Source: Nocardia sp. NRRL S-836 (GTDB lineage Bacteria; Actinomycetota; Actinomycetes; Mycobacteriales; Pseudonocardiaceae). From it: a DNA stretch of 64,000 nucleotides. The stretch's first letter is position 1. Every line of letters begins with the position of its first letter. The DNA is taken from positions 310,001 to 374,000 of the forward strand of contig NZ_LGDY01000001.1 in assembly GCF_001279525.1 (NCBI RefSeq), in the 5' to 3' direction. Below are positions 63,347-64,000 of this stretch, in pieces. A model generated the notes under the pieces. The model made no database searches and was not told the origin of the DNA. It saw only the letters and a list, made by a program, of their open reading frames with translations. Made by a program: the position numbers and the translations under genes.

Positions 63347-64000
63347 ATGACGCGGCGGGCGAGCGAACAGGCGAACGGCCGGCGGCGGTCCACGATCCGC
63401 GAGGTGGCGGAACGGGCCGGCGTGTCCGTGGCCACCGTGTCGCGCATCCTGAGCGGCGACTACCCGGCCGCCCCTGCCACCCGCAAGCGCGTCCTGCGCG
63501 CCGTCGAGGAACTCGACTACGTCGCCAACGCCCACGCCCGTGCGCTTGCGGGCACGTCCGCCAAGAGCATCGCCATAGTGCTCAACTCGGTGACCTCGCC
63601 GCACTACGCGCATGTCGCGCAGGGCGTGGAGACCCAGACCGCCGCCGAAGGCCGGCTCTGCCTGATCGGCACGACCGGCGGCGACCCCGAGCGTGAGCTC
63701 GCGATGGTGAAGTTCATGCGGGAGCAGCACGCCGAGGCGGTCATCCTGGTCGGCAACGTCGTGGCCGACGAGAGGTACCGCAAGCGCATGGGCCAGTACG
63801 CGCACGCCCTGAGCGCGATCGGTTCCCGGCTGGTGCTGTGCGGCCGCCCTCCGCTCGGCCCCGACGTACCCGCGGTCGTCGTGGAGTACGACAACACGGG
63901 TGGCGCGTTCGCGGCGACCAGTCACCTGCTGTCCGCGGGACACGAGCGCATCCTGTGCCTCGGCACGCGTCCCGGCCACACCACGCAGGAAGGCCGGGTG
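63347..64000 (+). CDS. LacI-family regulator, N-terminal part
   Basis: The 3' end lies beyond the window; 218 codons are visible and the frame is open to the edge. The HTH (TIREVAERAGVSVATVSRIL), hinge (YVANAHARALAGTS) and the start of the ligand domain (IAIVLNSVTSPHYAHVAQGV, VILVGNVVADERYRKR) are clear. It is divergent from the PL26-like operon, with matching operator-like elements at both ends of the spacer, so it probably controls the rhamnogalacturonan genes. Confidence 0.9.
   Translation, partial: MTRRASEQANGRRRSTIREVAERAGVSVATVSRILSGDYPAAPATRKRVLRAVEELDYVANAHARALAGTSAKSIAIVLNSVTSPHYAHVAQGVETQTAAEGRLCLIGTTGGDPERELAMVKFMREQHAEAVILVGNVVADERYRKRMGQYAHALSAIGSRLVLCGRPPLGPDVPAVVVEYDNTGGAFAATSHLLSAGHERILCLGTRPGHTTQEGRV

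Overview
The window is a very GC-rich stretch from an actinobacterium, with many GTG starts, 4-base GTGA/ATGA gene overlaps and leaderless-looking promoters. The gene content (streptogrisin-type protease, CBM2 and CBM13 secreted hydrolases, DivIVA-like coiled coil, NB-ARC/TPR regulator, ars genes of mycothiol users, candidate DosR-like sites) fits a soil actinomycete of the Pseudonocardiaceae (Lentzea/Saccharothrix/Amycolatopsis type). That placement is inference. No rRNA, tRNA, CRISPR array, insertion sequence or replication origin was seen.

Layout. 0-9 kb: 3' part of a Clp AAA+ ATPase, secreted streptogrisin-like protease, stress-type SDR, DivIVA-like protein, then a xylan pair (GH10-CBM2 xylanase and CBM2-alpha/beta hydrolase). 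8.6-12.7 kb: arsenic-type locus with ArsR, a GNAT-ArsC fusion, an MFS carrier and an ArsO-like flavoprotein. 12.7-23.5 kb: housekeeping and accessory genes, including a SulP transporter under an ArsR repressor, a TetR/epimerase pair with clear operators, a two-component system and a PAF-acetylhydrolase-like enzyme. 24-25.1 kb: PL1 pectate lyase behind a CebR-like box.

25.4-32.5 kb is the most unusual segment: four tightly coupled genes encoding AT-ACP, KS plus a degenerate half-KS, KR-DH and a cytochrome P450. The layout resembles a miniature PUFA-synthase-like iterative PKS, and I do not recognise it as a named pathway.

33-47 kb: two paralogous membrane proteins with the same unassigned C-terminal domain (33.2 kb and 44.0 kb). 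The second is translationally coupled to a STAND (NB-ARC/TPR) ATPase and could be a sensor-effector pair. Between them lie an HNH protein, a peptidase-like protein, a SNF2 helicase, a CBS/USP/CBS operon behind tandem DosR-like boxes, a TetR/hydrolase/XRE/SDR cassette and an oligogalacturonate-lyase-like protein.

47.5-64 kb: mostly a plant-cell-wall (pectin, rhamnogalacturonan-I, arabinogalactan) degradation region. It has an SGNH-CBM13 esterase, GH53 galactanase, rhamnogalacturonan acetylesterase, a secreted hydrolase, GH43, PL9, a PL26-like lyase broken by one frameshift, and a 5' remnant of what looks like a PL11 lyase. Two LacI-family regulators and paired operator-like palindromes accompany it. 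An Acg-type nitroreductase and a DoxX protein, each behind a DosR-like box, interrupt this region.

Two regulatory themes recur: LacI/CebR-like palindromes in front of secreted carbohydrate enzymes, and GGGACC-NN-GGTCC-like boxes in front of stress/dormancy-type genes (16.6, 39.0, 48.9 and 50.0 kb).
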